From Betaproteobacteria bacterium (lineage in GTDB: Bacteria; Pseudomonadota; Gammaproteobacteria; Burkholderiales; Rhodocyclaceae), in NCBI GenBank assembly GCA_016705475.1, contig JADIYD010000013.1, forward strand, positions 112,001 to 176,000: DNA of 64,000 bases, read 5' to 3'. The notes beneath the pieces were generated by a model that saw only the letters and a program-made list of their open reading frames with translations, did no database searches and was not told the DNA's origin. Numbering within the stretch: position 1 is the first letter of the stretch; each line of letters begins with the position of its first letter. Shown in pieces: positions 52,417 through 63,967 of this stretch. Made by a program: the position numbers and the translations under genes.

Positions 52417-53423
52417 TGCTGCTCAAGGGCGAACAGCTGGCGGGCCATCTCGAACGCGAGTTGCGGCCGCTTTATGTGCTGTACGGCGACGATCCGCTGC
52501 TCGTCATTGAAGCCGCCGACGCCATTCGCGCCAAGGCGCGCCAGCAGGGCTACACGGAACGCGAAGTTCTCACCGTCCTGCCGCAGTTCGACTGGGGCAC
52601 CTTGCTCGCAGCCGGCGGCAACATGTCGCTGTTCGGCGATAAAAAACTGATCGACCTGCGCGTTCCGACCGGCAAGGTCGGCAAGGAAGGCAGCGCGGCG
52701 CTGCAGCAGTGGTGCCAGAACCTGTCGATGGACAACCTGCTGCTGATCACCCTGCCCGAGCTCGACTGGCGCGAGGAAAAGGCCGCCTGGTTCACCGCGC
52801 TGGTCAACGCCGGCGTCGCCATCAAGCTCGTCGCACCGAAACTCACTGAACTACCCGGCTGGATCATCGGGCGCCTCCGCCGGCAGCAACAGAGCGCCGA
52901 ACTGGACGCACTCAAGTTCATTGCCGAGCGCGTCGAAGGCAACCTGCTGGCTGCCCACCAGGAAATCCAGAAACTCGGCCTGCTTTACCCGGCCGGTGCG
53001 CTCAGTCTGGCGCAGGTTCGCGAAGCCGTGCTCAACGTCGCCCGCTACGACATCGACGGCCTGCGCGAAGCACTGCTCTCGGGTGATATCGCCCGCCTGA
53101 CCCGGACGCTGGACGGCCTGATGCAGGAAGGCGAGGCGCCGCCGCTGGTGCTGTGGGCAATGAGCGAGGAAATCCGGGCGCTGACCATCATTCGTGCGGG
53201 CATGGACGCCGGCAAGCCGATCGACATGTTGCTCAAGGATGCGAAGGTCTGGGGGCCGCGCGCCAACCCGGTGAAAAAGGCGCTACAACGCCTGTCGACC
53301 GCAGCACTCGAAGGCGCGCTGCAACATGCCGGAAAAATCGACCGACTGGCCAAGGGCATCGGTCACGGCAATATCTGGGAAGAGTTCCTGCGGCTCGGCT
53401 TGCGCCTCACCGCGGCAAAATAG
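52416..53423 (+). CDS. holA: DNA polymerase III delta subunit
   Basis: The clamp-loader subunit that opens the beta clamp. The 335 residues include the N-terminal AAA+-like domain (RPLYVLYGDDPLLVIEAADAIR, VLTVLPQFDWG) and the C-terminal collar domain (ARYDIDGLREALLSGD, PLVLWAMSEEIRAL). The ATG overlaps the lptE stop by one base. It ends one base before the stop of a small Cys-rich gene on the opposite strand. Confidence 0.95.
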   Translation: MLLKGEQLAGHLERELRPLYVLYGDDPLLVIEAADAIRAKARQQGYTEREVLTVLPQFDWGTLLAAGGNMSLFGDKKLIDLRVPTGKVGKEGSAALQQWCQNLSMDNLLLITLPELDWREEKAAWFTALVNAGVAIKLVAPKLTELPGWIIGRLRRQQQSAELDALKFIAERVEGNLLAAHQEIQKLGLLYPAGALSLAQVREAVLNVARYDIDGLREALLSGDIARLTRTLDGLMQEGEAPPLVLWAMSEEIRALTIIRAGMDAGKPIDMLLKDAKVWGPRANPVKKALQRLSTAALEGALQHAGKIDRLAKGIGHGNIWEEFLRLGLRLTAAK

Positions 53424-53666
53424 TCAAACCGCGGGCTTGTCAGCGACAGGCTCGTCCGGTTCCAGATCCTCCCACATGCAACTGCATTCGCCGCGAACGT
53501 CGTGCAAACCGGGTTTGATCTCCTCCTGCACCAGGCATTCGCCCACACATTCCTCGGAAACCACGACCAGCTTCATCTCGGTATCGACGTGACGTTCGCC
53601 ATCCCAGAAGCTACATGTTGCGCAGACCTTGACCTCGGTCGGCAAAATCAATTTTTCAGCCATCAT
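53424..53666 (-). CDS. Cysteine-rich 80-residue protein, unknown function
   Basis: A soluble protein with six cysteines at about 15, 18, 40, 44, 61 and 63 (CATC, CVGEC and CSC), which could bind zinc or a cluster, and an acidic C-terminus. The start is ATG 53666 (or the next codon, also ATG), with GAGGATAT just upstream. I do not recognise a family. It is tail-to-tail with holA and divergent from proA. Confidence 0.65.
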   Translation of the reverse strand: MMAEKLILPTEVKVCATCSFWDGERHVDTEMKLVVVSEECVGECLVQEEIKPGLHDVRGECSCMWEDLEPDEPVADKPAV

Positions 53667-53744
53667 ATCCTCGACGGAAACCCCTGTTGTCGTTGCGGAT
53701 AAGAGTTTACCCGGTTCCAGAAGTTCCCACTTATTTGTCTGGCT

Positions 53745-53750
53745 ATAATG
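53745..53750 (+). promoter_or_regulatory. Minus-10 element of proA
   Basis: Perfect TATAAT 26 bp ahead of the proA ATG. The -35 region is poor, so the promoter call is tentative. Confidence 0.45.
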
Positions 53751-53775
53751 TTCCTTTGCCCGCACAAAGCACATC

Positions 53776-55032
53776 ATGGACATCAAGGAATACATGCAGA
53801 CCGTCGGCCGCCAGGCCCGGGCTGCCTCGCGCCGCCTCGCCTCGGCCTCAACGGCTGAAAAGAACGCCGCCCTGCTCGCCATCGCCGCCGCCATCCGCCG
53901 CGAAAAAGCTGCGCTGGTCGCCGCCAACCAGGAAGACCTGAGCGCCGCCCGCGCCGCCGGCCTCGAAACCGCCATGCTCGACCGCCTGACGCTGTCCGAA
54001 AAAGGCGTCGACAGCATGGCCGACGGCGTCGAGCAAGTCGCCTCGCTGCCGGACCCGATTGGGGAGATGGGCGAATTCAAATACCAGCCTTCCGGCATCC
54101 AGGTTGGCAAGATGCGCGTGCCGCTCGGCGTCATCGGCATCATCTACGAAGCCCGCCCGAACGTCACAGCCGATGCCGCGGCGCTGTGCCTCAAATCCGG
54201 CAACGCTGCCATCCTGCGCGGCGGCTCGGAAGCCATCCGCTCCAACCGCGCCATCGCCGCGCTGGTCCAGGAAGGCTTGCTGGCTGCCGGTCTGCCGGCC
54301 GATGCCGTGCAGGTCATCAACACCACCGACCGCGCCGCCGTCGGTGAATTGATCACCATGCGCGAATTCGTTGACGTCATCGTGCCGCGCGGTGGCAAGG
54401 GCTTGATCGCCCGCCTGCTGGCCGAATGCCGCGTGCCGATGATTCAGCACCTCGACGGCAACTGCCATGTTTACCTCGAAGAGGAAGCCGACCCGAACAA
54501 GGCACTCAAGATCGTCGAGAACGCCAAAACCCAGCGCTACGGCACCTGCAACACCGCCGAGTCGCTGCTCGTCGACCGCTCGGTCGCTGCCATGCTGCTG
54601 CCGCCGATTGCCCACATGCTGACCACCAAGGGCGTCGAGATCCGCGGCTGTGCGGAGACCTGCGCCATCGTGCCGAATGCCATCGCGGCGACGGAAGAGG
54701 ACTACTACACCGAGTTTCTCGCGCCGATCATTTCCGTCAAGGTCGTTGCCGGCATCGATGAAGCCATCGCCCACATCAACAAATACTCGTCGCACCACAG
54801 CGAAGCCATCGTCACCGACAACCACCCGAAAGCCATGCGCTTCCTGCGCGAGGTCGATTCGGCCTCGGTCATGATCAATGCCTCGACGCGCTTCGCCGAT
54901 GGTTTCGAATACGGCCTGGGCGCCGAAATCGGCATCTCGACCGACAAGATCCACGCCCGCGGCCCGGTCGGCCTCGAAGGGCTGACCAGCCAGAAGTGGA
55001 TCGTGCTGGGTGACGGGCACGTTCGGGCCTAA
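53776..55032 (+). CDS. proA: Gamma-glutamyl phosphate reductase
   Basis: The second step of proline synthesis, reducing gamma-glutamyl phosphate to the semialdehyde with NADPH. The 418-residue protein is of normal length, with the aldehyde-dehydrogenase-like fold, the catalytic Cys258 in [14 protein letters not shown], and family segments [14 protein letters not shown] and [17 protein letters not shown]. No proB is adjacent. A TATAAT hexamer lies at 53745-53750. Confidence 0.97.
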   Translation: MDIKEYMQTVGRQARAASRRLASASTAEKNAALLAIAAAIRREKAALVAANQEDLSAARAAGLETAMLDRLTLSEKGVDSMADGVEQVASLPDPIGEMGEFKYQPSGIQVGKMRVPLGVIGIIYEARPNVTADAAALCLKSGNAAILRGGSEAIRSNRAIAALVQEGLLAAGLPADAVQVINTTDRAAVGELITMREFVDVIVPRGGKGLIARLLAECRVPMIQHLDGNCHVYLEEEADPNKALKIVENAKTQRYGTCNTAESLLVDRSVAAMLLPPIAHMLTTKGVEIRGCAETCAIVPNAIAATEEDYYTEFLAPIISVKVVAGIDEAIAHINKYSSHHSEAIVTDNHPKAMRFLREVDSASVMINASTRFADGFEYGLGAEIGISTDKIHARGPVGLEGLTSQKWIVLGDGHVRA

Positions 55033-55046
55033 GCTTTTTACGCACG

Positions 55047-55070
55047 CCGGGAACGCGATGTCGTTCCCGG
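55047..55070. repeat. Hairpin between proA and gcdH
   Basis: Nine-base arms CCGGGAACG and CGTTCCCGG with a six-base loop, 15 bp after the proA stop and followed by an A-rich, not T-rich, stretch. It could end the proA transcript or protect its 3' end. Confidence 0.5.
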
Positions 55071-55100
55071 CAACAACAAAAAAATCCAACGGAGACGACA

Positions 55101-56276
55101 ATGGCCAAACCAAGCTTCACTTGGGAAGACCCCTTCCTGCTCGACAGCCAGCTGGCCGCCGACGAACGACAAGTCCGCAATGCCGCCCGCGATTTCGCGC
55201 AGAAGGCGCTCAAGCCACGCATCCGCGACGCTTTTCGCAATGAAACGACTGATCCGGCCATCTACCGCGAAATGGGCGACATGGGCCTGCTCGGCGCGAC
55301 GCTGCCGCCGCAGTTCGGCGGCGCCGGATTGAATTACGTTTCCTACGGCCTGATTGCCCGCGAGGTCGAGTACGTCGATTCGGCCTATCGCACGCTGCTG
55401 AGCGTGCAGTCTTCGCTGGTCATGCTGCCTATTTTCGAATTTGGCACTGAGGCGCAGAAGGAAAAATATCTGAAGAAGCTCGGCAAGGGCGAGCTGATCG
55501 GCTGTTTTGGCCTGACCGAGCCGAACTCCGGCTCCGACCCGGCCAGCGCCAGCACCGTCGCCCGCAGCGTGCCGGGTGGCTGGAAGCTTTCCGGGCGCAA
55601 GACATGGATCACCAATTCGCCGATGGCCGATATTTTCATCGTCTGGGCCAAGGATGACGCCGGCGCCTTGCGCGGCTTCATTCTCGAAAAGGGCATGGCC
55701 GGGCTGTCGGCGCCGGTCATCGCCGGCAAGGTCAGCCTGCGCGCCTCGATCACCGGCGACATCGTCATGGACGAGGTCTTCGTGCCGACCGAGAACCAGT
55801 TGCCCAAGGCCAGCGGCCTGAAGGGGCCGTTTACCTGCCTCAACTCGGCACGCTACGGGATTTCATGGGGTGCGCTCGGCGCGGCCGAGGCCTGTTGGCA
55901 CACGGCGCGGCAATACACGCTGGATCGCCAGCAGTTCGGCCGGCCGCTCGCCGCGACGCAGCTGATCCAGAAAAAGCTCGTCGACATGCAGACGGAAATC
56001 ACCCTCGGCATTCAGGGCGCGCTGCGCCTCGGCCGCATGATGGACGATGGCAGCGCGACGCCGGAACTGGTCTCGCTGATGAAGCGCAACAGCACCGGCA
56101 AGGCCCTGGAAATCGCCCGCAATGCCCGCGACATGCTGGGCGGCAACGGCGTTTCCGACGAGTTCGGCGTCATCCGCCACATGGTCAACCTGGAATCGGT
56201 GACGACCTACGAGGGCACGCACGACGTTCATGCGCTGATCCTCGGCCGGGCGCAAACCGGCTTGTCGGCATTTTGA
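55101..56276 (+). CDS. gcdH: Glutaryl-CoA dehydrogenase
   Basis: This FAD enzyme oxidises and decarboxylates glutaryl-CoA to crotonyl-CoA in lysine, tryptophan and anaerobic aromatic degradation. The 391-residue protein shows the acyl-CoA dehydrogenase fold and GCDH-specific segments: [47 protein letters not shown] and the catalytic-glutamate region [26 protein letters not shown] precedes the ATG. No beta-oxidation partners are adjacent. Confidence 0.92.
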   Translation: MAKPSFTWEDPFLLDSQLAADERQVRNAARDFAQKALKPRIRDAFRNETTDPAIYREMGDMGLLGATLPPQFGGAGLNYVSYGLIAREVEYVDSAYRTLLSVQSSLVMLPIFEFGTEAQKEKYLKKLGKGELIGCFGLTEPNSGSDPASASTVARSVPGGWKLSGRKTWITNSPMADIFIVWAKDDAGALRGFILEKGMAGLSAPVIAGKVSLRASITGDIVMDEVFVPTENQLPKASGLKGPFTCLNSARYGISWGALGAAEACWHTARQYTLDRQQFGRPLAATQLIQKKLVDMQTEITLGIQGALRLGRMMDDGSATPELVSLMKRNSTGKALEIARNARDMLGGNGVSDEFGVIRHMVNLESVTTYEGTHDVHALILGRAQTGLSAF

Positions 56277-56310
56277 ATTTTGGCCGTTTTTTCGGGTCGA
56301 CCGCAGCAAT
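56272..56310 (+). repeat. Dispersed GGTCGACCG repeat between gcdH and ogt
   Basis: Reads TTTTGGCCGTTTTTTCGG then GTCGACCGCAGCAATAG. It begins at the gcdH stop codon and is one of the best copies. Confidence 0.75.
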
Positions 56311-56328
56311 AGCCATGGAGGCACCCTG

Positions 56329-56841
56329 ATGAACAAGACCTATCAAGCCATCGTCGCCGCGCCCGGCTTCGCCCTCGGCGTGCAGTGTGACGACGATGAA
56401 ATCACCGGCATCGACTTCCTCGAGCCACGTCCGGAACTCGCGGCAACGACCCCGCTCGCTGCCGAAGCCGTGCGCCAGCTCGAGGCCTATATCGCCGACC
56501 CGAGCTTTACCTTCGGCCTGCCGCTGCGCCCGGCTGGCACCACTTTCCAGCGCCGCGTCTGGGAGCAGATTTCGGCCATCCCGACGGGCCGGACAGACAC
56601 CTACGGCCAGCTGGCCAAATACCTCAACAATGCGCCGCGCGCGGTCGGTCAGGCCTGTGGGGCGAATCCCTATCCGCTCGTCGTGCCCTGCCATCGCGTC
56701 GTCGCCACCTGCGGCACAGGCGACAGGAAGCTGGGCGGTTTTGCCCGCGAACGCGGCGGTTTCCTGCTCGACGTCAAGCGCTGGCTGCTGACGCACGAAA
56801 ACAAACAATTTGGCCTCGACAGCGCTCGCCAGTCCGGCTGA
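56329..56841 (+). CDS. ogt: Methylated-DNA--protein-cysteine methyltransferase
   Basis: A suicide repair protein that takes O6-methyl groups from guanine. The 170 residues end in the conserved active-site block with Cys121 in VVPCHRVVA, preceded by RAVGQACGANPYP and followed by GGFARERGGFLLDVKRWLL. Length suits the Ogt subgroup without an Ada domain. Its 3' end overlaps the start of xerD in another frame. Confidence 0.94.
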   Translation: MNKTYQAIVAAPGFALGVQCDDDEITGIDFLEPRPELAATTPLAAEAVRQLEAYIADPSFTFGLPLRPAGTTFQRRVWEQISAIPTGRTDTYGQLAKYLNNAPRAVGQACGANPYPLVVPCHRVVATCGTGDRKLGGFARERGGFLLDVKRWLLTHENKQFGLDSARQSG

Positions 56842-57726
56842 CCTCGCCGAGATCGACAATTTCTGCGACGCCCTGTGGCTGGAAGACGGGCTGGCCAAGG
56901 CGACGCTGAACAGCTATCGCTCCGATCTTGGACGCCTTGCCCTGTGGCTGGCCAACAACGCCCCGAGCCGCTGCTCGACCTGCGCGAAACGACGCTGACC
57001 GGCTTCATCGCCCATCTGTCGAAGCAGACCCGCGCCAGTTCGCAGGCCCGCTACCTGTCCACGCTGCGCCGCTTCTACCGCTGGCAGCTGGGCCGTGGCC
57101 GCATCGTTGCCGACCCGACGCTCAAGCTAGCCAACCCAAGCCGGCCGTCGCGCCTGCCCAAGATCATGTCGGAGAAGCAGGTCGAAGCCCTGCTCGAGGC
57201 ACCCGACCTCGACACCCCGCTCGGCCTGCGCGACCGGGCCATGCTCGAAACCATCTACGCCACCGGCCTGCGCGTCTCGGAACTGGTCGGCCTGCGGCTG
57301 CACGAAATCAGCCTGGCCGACGGCGTATTGCGCGCCTTGGGCAAAGGCAGCAAGGAGCGCCTCGTGCCACTCGGCCAGCTCGCCATCGAATGGATCCAGC
57401 GCTACCTCAACGAAGCGCGGCCGGACATCCTGAACGGGCAACAGAGCGACGACCTGTTCGTCACGACACGCGGCAGCGGCATGACCCGCCAGGCGTTCTG
57501 GCACATCATCAAGCGTTACGCCCAGATCGCCGGCATCGCCCCCGACAAGCTGTCGCCGCACGTCCTGCGCCACGCCTTCGCCACCCACCTGCTCAACCAC
57601 GGTGCCGACCTGCGCGTCGTCCAGCTTCTGCTCGGCCACGCCGACATTTCGACAACGCAGATCTACACCCACGTTGCCCGCGAACGGCTCAAGACGCTGC
57701 ACGCGGTCCATCACCCGCGGGGCTGA
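56810..57726 (+). pseudogene. xerD: Tyrosine recombinase XerD, interrupted by a one-base shift
   Basis: XerD with XerC resolves chromosome dimers at dif. The N-terminal SAM-like domain begins at TTG 56810 (EIDNFCDALWLEDGLAKATL) in one frame and hits a stop at 56996-56998. The rest continues in the next frame, starting around EPLLDLRETTL near 56964. It contains all catalytic residues: Arg (TGLRVSELVGLRL), His-x-x-Arg (SPHVLRHAFATHLL), His (LLGHADIS) and Tyr (TTQIYTHVA). The break falls close to a CCCC run at about 56960-56963, and adding one base restores a full-length protein of about 305 residues. It may be an assembly error or a true lesion. Confidence 0.85.
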
Positions 57727-57735
57727 GGGAAAGTC

Positions 57736-57927
57736 ATGTCGTCGCCACGCTGCAGCCGGTGCGCCCACCATTTCATCACCCACGAACTGCCGTTCCGCTA
57801 CGGCTGCCGTGCGCTCGATTTCAAAAGCACGCGCGCACCCGAACTCGACGTCATTGCCGCCTCGGGCGAGGCCTGCCTGTATTTCCAGCCGAAGGCACCG
57901 GCCAATCCGCCCCGGCCAGGGATGTAA
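57736..57927 (+). CDS. Small Cys-containing protein, likely zinc-binding
   Basis: A 63-residue product with CSRC at the N-terminus, YGCRALDFKS in the middle and ASGEACLYFQPK at the end, giving four well-spaced cysteines. I recall similar short uncharacterised proteins in other proteobacteria but no function. GAGGGAAAG lies ahead of the ATG, nine bases after the xerD stop, so it is probably co-transcribed with xerD. Confidence 0.6.
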   Translation: MSSPRCSRCAHHFITHELPFRYGCRALDFKSTRAPELDVIAASGEACLYFQPKAPANPPRPGM

Positions 57928-57959
57928 AATTAAACGCGTATCCTGAAAGTCCCCGCGCC

Positions 57960-58451
57960 ATGAGCAAACCCGAACACGCCCCCGAAACGCAAGCCACCAA
58001 GTTCCTGAAAGCGAACACGGTGGCCTTTTCGACGCACATTTACGCCTACGAAGAGCACGGCGGCACCAAGGTGTCAGCACGCGAACTCAACGTCGACGAA
58101 CACGCCGTCGTCAAAACGCTGGTATTCGAGGACGAAAACGCCAAGCCGCTCATCGTGCTGATGCACGGCGACTGCAAGGTATCGACCAAGGAGCTGGCGC
58201 GGCAGATCGGCTGCAAGAAGGTCGAGCCGTGCAAGCCGGAAGTCGCCAACCGCCACACCGGCTTTCTGGTCGGCGGCACTAGCCCGTTCGGCACGAAAAA
58301 AGCCATGCCGGTGAACATCGAAAAGAGCATTCTCGATCTGCCGCTGATCTACATCAACGGCGGAAAACGCGGCTTTCTCGTTGGCGTCCATCCGCACGAC
58401 ATTCTGCGCACGCTGCACCCGAAGGTGGTCGAGGCGGCGCTCAAGGGCTGA
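57960..58451 (+). CDS. ybaK: YbaK/EbsC-type aminoacyl-tRNA deacylase
   Basis: A 163-residue protein of the YbaK/ProX family, which hydrolyses Cys-tRNA-Pro or related mischarged tRNAs. Family features are VVKTLVFEDENAKPLIVLMHGD, the catalytic-lysine region and GGTSPFGTKKAMPV. The start at 57960 is preceded by GTAAAAT, a likely -10 element. The longer reading frame upstream is only an alternative frame of xerD. Confidence 0.92.
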   Translation: MSKPEHAPETQATKFLKANTVAFSTHIYAYEEHGGTKVSARELNVDEHAVVKTLVFEDENAKPLIVLMHGDCKVSTKELARQIGCKKVEPCKPEVANRHTGFLVGGTSPFGTKKAMPVNIEKSILDLPLIYINGGKRGFLVGVHPHDILRTLHPKVVEAALKG

Positions 58452-58457
58452 ATGCAC

Positions 58458-58510
58458 GGCTTTTTGGCCATTACCACGGTCAACCGAAAAAAAACAGCCG
58501 AAAACGAAAC
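58458..58510 (-). repeat. Dispersed GGTCGACCG repeat between ybaK and folB
   Basis: The plus strand reads CCACGGTCAACCGAAAAAAA then ACAGCCGAAAACGAAAC. An extra TTTTTGGCCA lies just before it, so it may be a composite of parts of two opposite copies. Confidence 0.65.
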
Positions 58511-58512
58511 GC

Positions 58513-58863
58513 TCAGAGCGAGCGTTCGATGATGACGCCGACGCGCTTGACGCCCGGCATCATGCCCAACTTGGCAACCGACACGCGCACCCAATGCACG
58601 GCGAAGGTTTCCAGCACGTAGGTTGCCACGTGCTCGGCCAGTGCCTCGATGAGATTGAAGTGCACGGCGGCCAGGTCTGCACGCAGGCGGTCGACAACGA
58701 CCGAATAATCGACCGTGTCGCGAATGTCATCGCTGGCCCCTGCCGACGCGGTGGACACGCCGATCTGCAGTGAGATTTCGACCGTCTGCGGCATGGCCTT
58801 TTCGCGCGGATAGATGCCTATCCAGGTTTCGGCGCGCAGTTCTTCGAGGAAAATGATGTCCAT
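58513..58863 (-). CDS. folB: Dihydroneopterin aldolase
   Basis: Folate pathway enzyme that cleaves dihydroneopterin. The 116-residue protein has the FolB start [21 protein letters not shown], the central [12 protein letters not shown] and the C-terminal VRVSVAKLG. Length is standard. It is divergent from plsY, as in many betaproteobacteria. Confidence 0.95.
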   Translation of the reverse strand: MDIIFLEELRAETWIGIYPREKAMPQTVEISLQIGVSTASAGASDDIRDTVDYSVVVDRLRADLAAVHFNLIEALAEHVATYVLETFAVHWVRVSVAKLGMMPGVKRVGVIIERSL

Positions 58864-58900
58864 AGGGCGGTCGACCGCAGCAGCGGTGTAAAATTTGGCG
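58862..58900 (+). repeat. Partial dispersed repeat between folB and plsY
   Basis: GGGCGGTCGACCGCAGCAG matches the right half of the family, with AAAATTTGG 12 bp further on. The left half is missing or displaced. Confidence 0.4.
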
Positions 58901-58938
58901 CGATTGTACCTCAGCGACCAAAGTCACCTAAGCGACCC

Positions 58939-59535
58939 ATGCAAATAGCCCTCGCCCTCATTGCCGCCTACCTGCTCGGCTCCGTACCCTTCGCGATGAT
59001 CTCCTCGAAGATCTTCGGGCTGGCCGACCCGCGCACCTACGGCTCGGGCAATCCCGGCGCCACCAACGTGCTGCGCAGTGGCAACAAGAAGGCGGCGCTG
59101 TTCACGCTGATCGGCGATGCCCTGAAAGGCGCCGTCGCCATCATCGTCGCCCGGCAACTGGGCCTCAGCGACACGGTCGTCGCCCTTGTCGCGCTGGCCG
59201 TCTTCCTTGGCCACCTCTATCCCGTCTTCCTCAAATTCAAGGGTGGCAAGGGCGTCGCCACAGCGGCCGGCGTGTTGCTCGCCCTCGACCCCGTGCTCGG
59301 CCTCGCCGTCGCCGCAACCTGGCTGCTCGTTGCTTACGTTTCGCGCTACTCGTCGCTGGCCGCGCTCATTGCCGCCGCAGCCGCGCCGTTCTACGCTGCG
59401 CTGATGCACGGCGCCACCAATCAGACCATCGTCGTCGGCATCCTTGGCATGGCCTTGATCGGCAAGCATTGGCAGAACATCCAGCGCCTCATGGCCGGGC
59501 AGGAAACGAGGATCGGCGGCAAGAAAAAGGCCTGA
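58939..59535 (+). CDS. plsY: Acyl-phosphate glycerol-3-phosphate acyltransferase
   Basis: This integral inner-membrane enzyme acylates glycerol-3-phosphate, starting phospholipid synthesis. The 198-residue protein has about five spans and the family loops [17 protein letters not shown] and [15 protein letters not shown]. Length and order opposite folB are typical. A terminator follows. Confidence 0.95.
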   Translation: MQIALALIAAYLLGSVPFAMISSKIFGLADPRTYGSGNPGATNVLRSGNKKAALFTLIGDALKGAVAIIVARQLGLSDTVVALVALAVFLGHLYPVFLKFKGGKGVATAAGVLLALDPVLGLAVAATWLLVAYVSRYSSLAALIAAAAAPFYAALMHGATNQTIVVGILGMALIGKHWQNIQRLMAGQETRIGGKKKA

Positions 59536-59555
59536 GTCAGGCAGCCCCGCAAACC

Positions 59556-59579
59556 ATGCCGGTTCGCCGGCATTTTTTT
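59556..59579 (+). terminator. Rho-independent terminator of plsY
   Basis: ATGCCGG-TTCG-CCGGCAT followed by seven T, starting 21 bp after the plsY stop. It is a clean stem with a UUCG tetraloop. Confidence 0.92.
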
Positions 59580-59618
59580 CGTCTGCGCGATAGTCATTTT
59601 CAATCCGCCGTATTCAAT

Positions 59619-59655
59619 CAATCGATTGGATCAATTGCATCGCGCTGCCTACACT
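59619..59655 (+). promoter_or_regulatory. Promoter/operator region ahead of the katG transcript
   Basis: A perfect 10-bp palindrome CAATCGATTG (59619-59628) overlaps a TTGGAT -35-like element (59626-59631), with TACACT (59650-59655) 18 bp on. This is the natural place for peroxide-responsive control, but I cannot show an OxyR or PerR site. Confidence 0.45.
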
Positions 59656-59700
59656 GAGTTCATCAGGTCATTGTGACCTTGAAATTTTCAGGAGGCCAAC

Positions 59701-59793
59701 ATGATTTCAGACTTCATTGATCGCTGGTTCGACGAATTGTCGGCCTGGGAGCTGTGCGTCGACATCCTGGCCACCCTGCCCGACAACTTTTAA
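59701..59793 (+). CDS. 30-codon ORF upstream of katG (leader or small protein)
   Basis: An ATG with an excellent AGGAGG seven to ten bases upstream opens a 30-residue frame beginning MISDFIDRWFDELSAWEL and ending at TAA, 30 bp before katG. The peptide is acidic and amphipathic, with no runs that would suggest amino-acid attenuation. The ribosome-binding site is stronger than that of most genes here, so translation is likely. Function is unknown. Confidence 0.55.
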   Translation: MISDFIDRWFDELSAWELCVDILATLPDNF

Positions 59794-61998
<2,205 letters not shown>

Positions 61999-62003
61999 GG
62001 GAT

Positions 62004-62028
62004 GGCAGCCCCGCCCGGCGGGGCTGCC
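62004..62028. terminator. Strong hairpin after katG
   Basis: GGCAGCCCC and GGGGCTGCC arms, six bases after the katG stop, with a short GC-rich loop and no T tract. It could partly separate katG from tpx. Confidence 0.55.
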
Positions 62029-62152
62029 CAAACCTCAAGCAACAGGAGCAAACGCCCACCGGGTGCGCGGATTAAATACCTGCACGCCGGGAACCAAGGC
62101 AAACCCTTGCCCTCAAAGGGCGTCCTGCAATTCAAAACTACTGGAGCAAACG

Positions 62153-62650
62153 ATGTCCCAAGTCACCCTCGGCGGAAACCCGATCACCGTCACCGGCGCT
62201 TTCCCACAAAAGGGCGCTACCGCCCCGACCTTCTCGCTCGTCGCCAAGGATCTTTCGGATGTCGCCCTCGCCAGCTTCGCCGGCAAGCGCAAGATCCTCA
62301 ACATTTTCCCAAGCGTCGACACGCCGACCTGCGCCACCTCCGTTCGCCAGTTCAACGCCAAGGCCAGCGGCCTGCCGAACACCGTCGTGCTCTGCATCTC
62401 GGCCGACCTGCCCTTTGCCCAGGCACGCTTCTGCGGCGCTGAAGGCCTCGACAACGTCGTTACCCTGTCCACCTTGCGTGGCCGCGAGTTCATCGAAGCC
62501 TACGGCGTCGCCATCGCCAGCGGCCCGCTGACCGGGCTGACTGCCCGCGCCGTTGTCGTCCTCGACGAAAACGACAACGTGATCCACAGCGAACTGGTCA
62601 GCGAAATCAAGAACGAACCCGATTACGCAGCAGCACTCGCCGCACTCTGA
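62153..62650 (+). CDS. tpx: Thiol peroxidase
   Basis: An atypical 2-Cys peroxiredoxin that reduces peroxides, mainly lipid hydroperoxides, with thioredoxin. The 165 residues include the peroxidatic Cys60 ([13 protein letters not shown]) and the resolving Cys94 (ARFCGAEG), with the normal Tpx spacing. The start is at 62153 behind TGGAGCAAACG. The same GGAGCAAACG string also occurs about 100 bp upstream, at 62045. Confidence 0.95.
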   Translation: MSQVTLGGNPITVTGAFPQKGATAPTFSLVAKDLSDVALASFAGKRKILNIFPSVDTPTCATSVRQFNAKASGLPNTVVLCISADLPFAQARFCGAEGLDNVVTLSTLRGREFIEAYGVAIASGPLTGLTARAVVVLDENDNVIHSELVSEIKNEPDYAAALAAL

Positions 62651-62734
62651 TCGGATGAATTGCCGGCCGTCCGGGACAACCCGGCGGTCGGGCAACGGAT
62701 TTCAAGGGATGGCCAAAACCATCGCCGCAAGGGC

Positions 62735-62795
62735 TGGCTGTTCGGTCAACCAGGCTTGCTGCGGTCAACCCGAAAAAACGGCCAAATTTGAAATG
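62735..62795 (-). repeat. Dispersed GGTCGACCG repeat, one and a half copies
   Basis: The plus strand has TTCGGTCAACCAGG (partial), then TTGCTGCGGTCAACCCG and AAAAAACGGCCAAATTTG (full). It lies between the tpx and tsaD 3' ends. Confidence 0.75.
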
Positions 62796-62797
62796 CG

Positions 62798-63829
62798 CTA
62801 TTTCGCGCCGGCCGACATTTCCATCAGCGGCCAGCGTGGCTGGATGGCGAAAGCACCGGCCGGCTTGGCCGGCGTGCCGGCCTGAAGGCGCAGGCAACCG
62901 GCCAGCGCGATCATCGCGCCGTTGTCGGTGCAGAATTCCAGTTCCGGGTAATAAACCTGGAAGCGCTTGCGCCGCGCCTCGTCATTCAGCGTCGTGCGCA
63001 GTTGCTTGTTGGCACCCACACCACCGGCCACGACCAGTTGCTTGAGGCCGGTCTGCTTCATCGCTTTCAGTGACTTCTTGACCAGCACCTCGACGATGGC
63101 CTCCTGAAAAGCCCGGGCCGCATCGGCCTTGAACGTATCGCTCATGTCATCGGCGTGCTCGCGCACCAGCGTCAGGACAGCCGTCTTCAGCCCCGAGAAG
63201 CTGAAACTCAGATCACCGGAATGCAGCATCGGCCGCGGCAGTTCATAAACCCCCGGCGTTCCCGTTTCGGCCAGCTTCGACAACAAGGCCCCACCCGGAT
63301 ACGGCAGGCCGAGCAGCTTGGCGCTCTTGTCGAACGCCTCGCCCGCCGCGTCGTCGAGCGTCTCGCCCAGCAGTTCGTACTCGCCGACACCAGTGACCCG
63401 CATCAATTGCGTGTGACCGCCAGAGACCAGCAAGGCAACGAAGGGAAAGGACGGCGGCGTAGCTGACAACAGCGGCGACAGCAAATGCCCTTCAAGGTGA
63501 TGCACCGGCATGGTCGGCTTGTCGATGGCCAGCGCCAGCGCTTCGGCGAAGGCGCAACCAACGAGCAGCGCCCCGGCCAGTCCCGGCCCCCGCGTATAGG
63601 CCACGGCATCGACATCGTCGAGCGAACGATTGCCTTGCGCCAGCGTCTCGCGCAGGAGCGGCACAACACGCCGGATGTGATCGCGCGACGCCAGTTCCGG
63701 CACGACACCACCGTACTCGGCGTGCATCGCCACCTGCGAATGGAGCGTATGCGACAGGAGACCGGCTTCGCTGTCGTAGAGCGCAATACCGGTTTCGTCG
63801 CAGGAAGATTCAATACCAAGAACAAGCAT
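62798..63829 (-). CDS. tsaD: tRNA N6-adenosine threonylcarbamoyltransferase
   Basis: Makes t6A37 in ANN-decoding tRNAs, with TsaB and TsaE. The 343-residue ASKHA-fold protein begins [17 protein letters not shown] and has the metal-binding [11 protein letters not shown] and [10 protein letters not shown] set the start at 63829 because the conserved N-terminus begins there; a longer frame upstream would overlap the rpsU promoter. It is divergent from rpsU, the usual betaproteobacterial arrangement. Confidence 0.96.
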   Translation of the reverse strand: MLVLGIESSCDETGIALYDSEAGLLSHTLHSQVAMHAEYGGVVPELASRDHIRRVVPLLRETLAQGNRSLDDVDAVAYTRGPGLAGALLVGCAFAEALALAIDKPTMPVHHLEGHLLSPLLSATPPSFPFVALLVSGGHTQLMRVTGVGEYELLGETLDDAAGEAFDKSAKLLGLPYPGGALLSKLAETGTPGVYELPRPMLHSGDLSFSFSGLKTAVLTLVREHADDMSDTFKADAARAFQEAIVEVLVKKSLKAMKQTGLKQLVVAGGVGANKQLRTTLNDEARRKRFQVYYPELEFCTDNGAMIALAGCLRLQAGTPAKPAGAFAIQPRWPLMEMSAGAK

Positions 63830-63846
63830 GGCGCGGATTTTAACAC

Positions 63847-63876
63847 TTGGAGCGAGGTGGTTTTTTCGCTTATACT
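63847..63876 (+). promoter_or_regulatory. Promoter of rpsU
   Basis: TTGGAG (63847-63852) and TATACT (63871-63876), 18 bp apart, about 90 bp before the rpsU ATG in the gap shared with tsaD. Confidence 0.5.
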
Positions 63877-63967
63877 GTTCGGCTACCCGCAAAGTTTGCG
63901 GAACAATTTTTGCGCGCACTGCCTTTCACTTGACCTGGCAGGCGCCTAACGGAAGGGGGTGATTTAT

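Noticed and set aside
56940..57000. Programmed ribosomal frameshift in xerD
   Set aside because: No X-XXY-YYZ heptamer or strong downstream structure fits the frames; a missing base in the CCCC run explains the data more simply.
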